Shown here piece after piece: positions 6,084-7,153 of a stretch of DNA of 7,153 bases. Below the pieces are notes generated by a model. That model had not been told where the DNA came from. It did no database searches and saw only the letters and a list, made by a program, of their open reading frames with translations. This DNA is from JBMNTU01 sp050945895. Lineage in GTDB: Bacteria > Bacillota > Clostridia > Christensenellales > Christensenellaceae. Every line of letters starts with the position of its first letter. Position 1 is the stretch's first letter. The position numbers and the translations under genes are program-made. The stretch spans positions 1 to 7,153 of the forward strand of contig JBMNTU010000103.1 in the NCBI GenBank assembly GCA_050945895.1, read 5' to 3'.

Positions 6084-7061
6084 TTATTTTTTCTTTCTCA
6101 GCGCATCCGCCATAACAGCAAAGATAATAACCGCACCAATAACAATCTGCTGCCAGTAAGAGGATACCCCCAGGATATTGAGGCCGTTTCTCAGCGTACT
6201 GATCAGTACCGCGCCAATAAATGTTCCAATTACACCGCCCTCGCCGCCAGACATGCTGACGCCGCCGATAACCGAAGCCGCAATGGCGTCCATTTCGTAT
6301 TCCGTACCAGACGTCGGGTTTGCCGAGTTAAGCTTTCCGCCCATCAGCACAGCCGCCAGGCCCGCGCAGAATCCGGAAATAATGTATGTAATCAAAACTG
6401 TCTTATTTACGTTGATACCAGACAGGCGGGACGCCTCCTTGTTGCCGCCGATCGCATATGTGCTGCGACCTTGCCAAGTATATTTCAGCCCCCAGAACGC
6501 AACCACGAACACGATAATCATTACAATGATCGCCACATAAAGCCCGCCGATCTTTGCGCTACCCAGCGTACGTACAAGCGGAGGCAGGTCGCCTATGGGG
6601 CGGCCGCCCGTCAGAACAAGCGCCATACCGCGGGCAATACTCATCATACCCAGCGTTGCAATAAACGGAGGCAGCTTGCCTTTTGTTATTGCAATACCGT
6701 TCACTGCGCCCAGAAGGCAGCCAATGCCCAGCGCAAATATGATCGAAATAATACCGCTGGCCGGCGTATATTCACCTGCAATCGACTTCGTCAGCCCAAT
6801 AACAACTACGCTCACCGCCGCAACCGAGCCAACCGAAAGGTCGATGCCGCCGGTAATGATAACAAACGTCATACCTACCGCAACGATACCGTTTATCGCC
6901 GCCTGGTAGAAAATGTTCATAATGTTGTCGCCAGAAAAGAATGCGTTATTTACCAGTCCAAAAACGAGCATCAACACAATCAGGGCGAGCAATACCGAAA
7001 AGTCCGATATTTTAATATTATGCTTTTTAAAGAAACCCTGTTTTTCCATATTGTTTTCCAT
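6084..7061 (-). CDS. Sugar ABC transporter permease, RbsC type
   Basis: The membrane channel subunit of a carbohydrate uptake ABC transporter (BPD_transp_2 family, with RbsC, XylH and inositol permeases). The 325 residues contain roughly 8-10 hydrophobic segments, for example about 22-38, 57-70, 76-91, 103-124, 174-190, 222-242 and 303-318. Family signatures are TGGIDLSVGS (70-79), the cytoplasmic loop GRSTYAIGGNKEASRLSGIN (198-217) that contacts the ATPase, and IGGVSMSGGEGGVIGTFIGA (265-284). An open frame continues upstream to a TTG at 7080-7082, but GGAGG at 7074-7070, 8 nt before the ATG at 7061, fixes the start there. The start is one base after the stop of the RbsA-type gene, so translation is probably coupled. 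The neighbouring IolG-like and SDR genes suggest a cyclic polyol or monosaccharide substrate. Confidence 0.93.
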   Translation of the reverse strand: MENNMEKQGFFKKHNIKISDFSVLLALIVLMLVFGLVNNAFFSGDNIMNIFYQAAINGIVAVGMTFVIITGGIDLSVGSVAAVSVVVIGLTKSIAGEYTPASGIISIIFALGIGCLLGAVNGIAITKGKLPPFIATLGMMSIARGMALVLTGGRPIGDLPPLVRTLGSAKIGGLYVAIIVMIIVFVVAFWGLKYTWQGRSTYAIGGNKEASRLSGINVNKTVLITYIISGFCAGLAAVLMGGKLNSANPTSGTEYEMDAIAASVIGGVSMSGGEGGVIGTFIGAVLISTLRNGLNILGVSSYWQQIVIGAVIIFAVMADALRKKK

Positions 7062-7062
7062 T

Positions 7063-7153
7063 TTATTTTCCTCCGGTTGCAAATTGCAGGATCTTTACCT
7101 GATCCGCTTCATCTCTCATCAGTTCCCCGGTAATCTCCCCTTCGTGCATGACA
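7063..7153 (-). CDS. Sugar ABC transporter ATP-binding protein, RbsA/MglA type (C-terminal fragment)
   Basis: The last 29 complete codons of a gene that enters from the right edge. The reading begins VMHEGEITGEL and ends KILQFATGG-Lys-stop (TAA at 7065-7063). 'VMHEG-x-I-x-GEL' close to the end is characteristic of the second nucleotide-binding domain of RbsA/MglA/XylG ATPases, which carry two fused ATPase domains and energise sugar uptake. One base separates the stop from the permease ATG, and the permease ribosome site lies in these last codons. The fragment is cut by the window and not broken. The ATPase motifs themselves lie outside the window. Confidence 0.85.
   Translation of the reverse strand, partial: VMHEGEITGELMRDEADQVKILQFATGGK
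7070..7074 (-). promoter_or_regulatory. Ribosome binding site of the permease, inside the ATPase gene
   Basis: GGAGG on the minus strand, 8 nt before the ATG at 7061, is embedded in the Gly-Gly codons at the end of the RbsA-type gene and decides the permease start. Confidence 0.85.

Noticed and set aside
6471..7133. Plus-strand open frame of 220 codons opposite the permease
   Set aside because: Its translation is rich in Asn, Arg and His with no domain; it is the antisense of membrane-segment codons.

Overview
The window looks like the chromosome of an anaerobic, moderately GC-rich Clostridia-type Bacillota. This rests on strong AGGAGG-like ribosome sites, A+T-rich promoters, and protein types (an IolG close to the Bacillus type, a class I aminotransferase resembling DapL, an M29 aminopeptidase) that are common there. 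No rRNA or other marker fixes the taxon, so this is inference. I found no tRNA, rRNA, CRISPR array, insertion sequence or phage gene.

Layout: (1) Positions 1-210 are a leader with an extended -10 promoter. (2) Plus strand, 211-1808: an M29 metallo-aminopeptidase followed 11 nt later by a small PEBP/YbhB-type protein, apparently one operon. (3) 1891-1926: a hairpin with an A-tract on one side and a T-tract on the other, placed to end both converging transcription units. (4) Minus strand, 3910 down to 1941: a class I PLP aminotransferase and an esterase-D-type alpha/beta hydrolase 17 nt apart, behind a good sigma-A promoter (3949-3977) whose -10 lies inside an inverted repeat. (5) Minus strand, from the right edge down to 4123: the end of an RbsA-type sugar ABC ATPase (missed by simple ORF calling because it is cut by the edge), an RbsC-type permease one base later, a strong intergenic hairpin, an SDR dehydrogenase, and an inositol 2-dehydrogenase (IolG)-like enzyme, closed by a second strong hairpin at 4051-4082.

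The right-hand operon reads as uptake of a cyclic polyol or sugar followed by NAD-linked oxidation. The two different dehydrogenases suggest either two successive oxidations or an oxidation/reduction pair that epimerises the substrate. The most notable detail is that the IolG-like protein keeps the catalytic Lys and His but has Asn where the catalytic Asp of IolG is expected. The rest of the window is ordinary peptide and amino-acid metabolism, and I see no clear sign of a wholly new system. Three starts are moved to internal ATGs because of ribosome-site evidence (PEBP to 1338, aminotransferase to 3910, permease to 7061).
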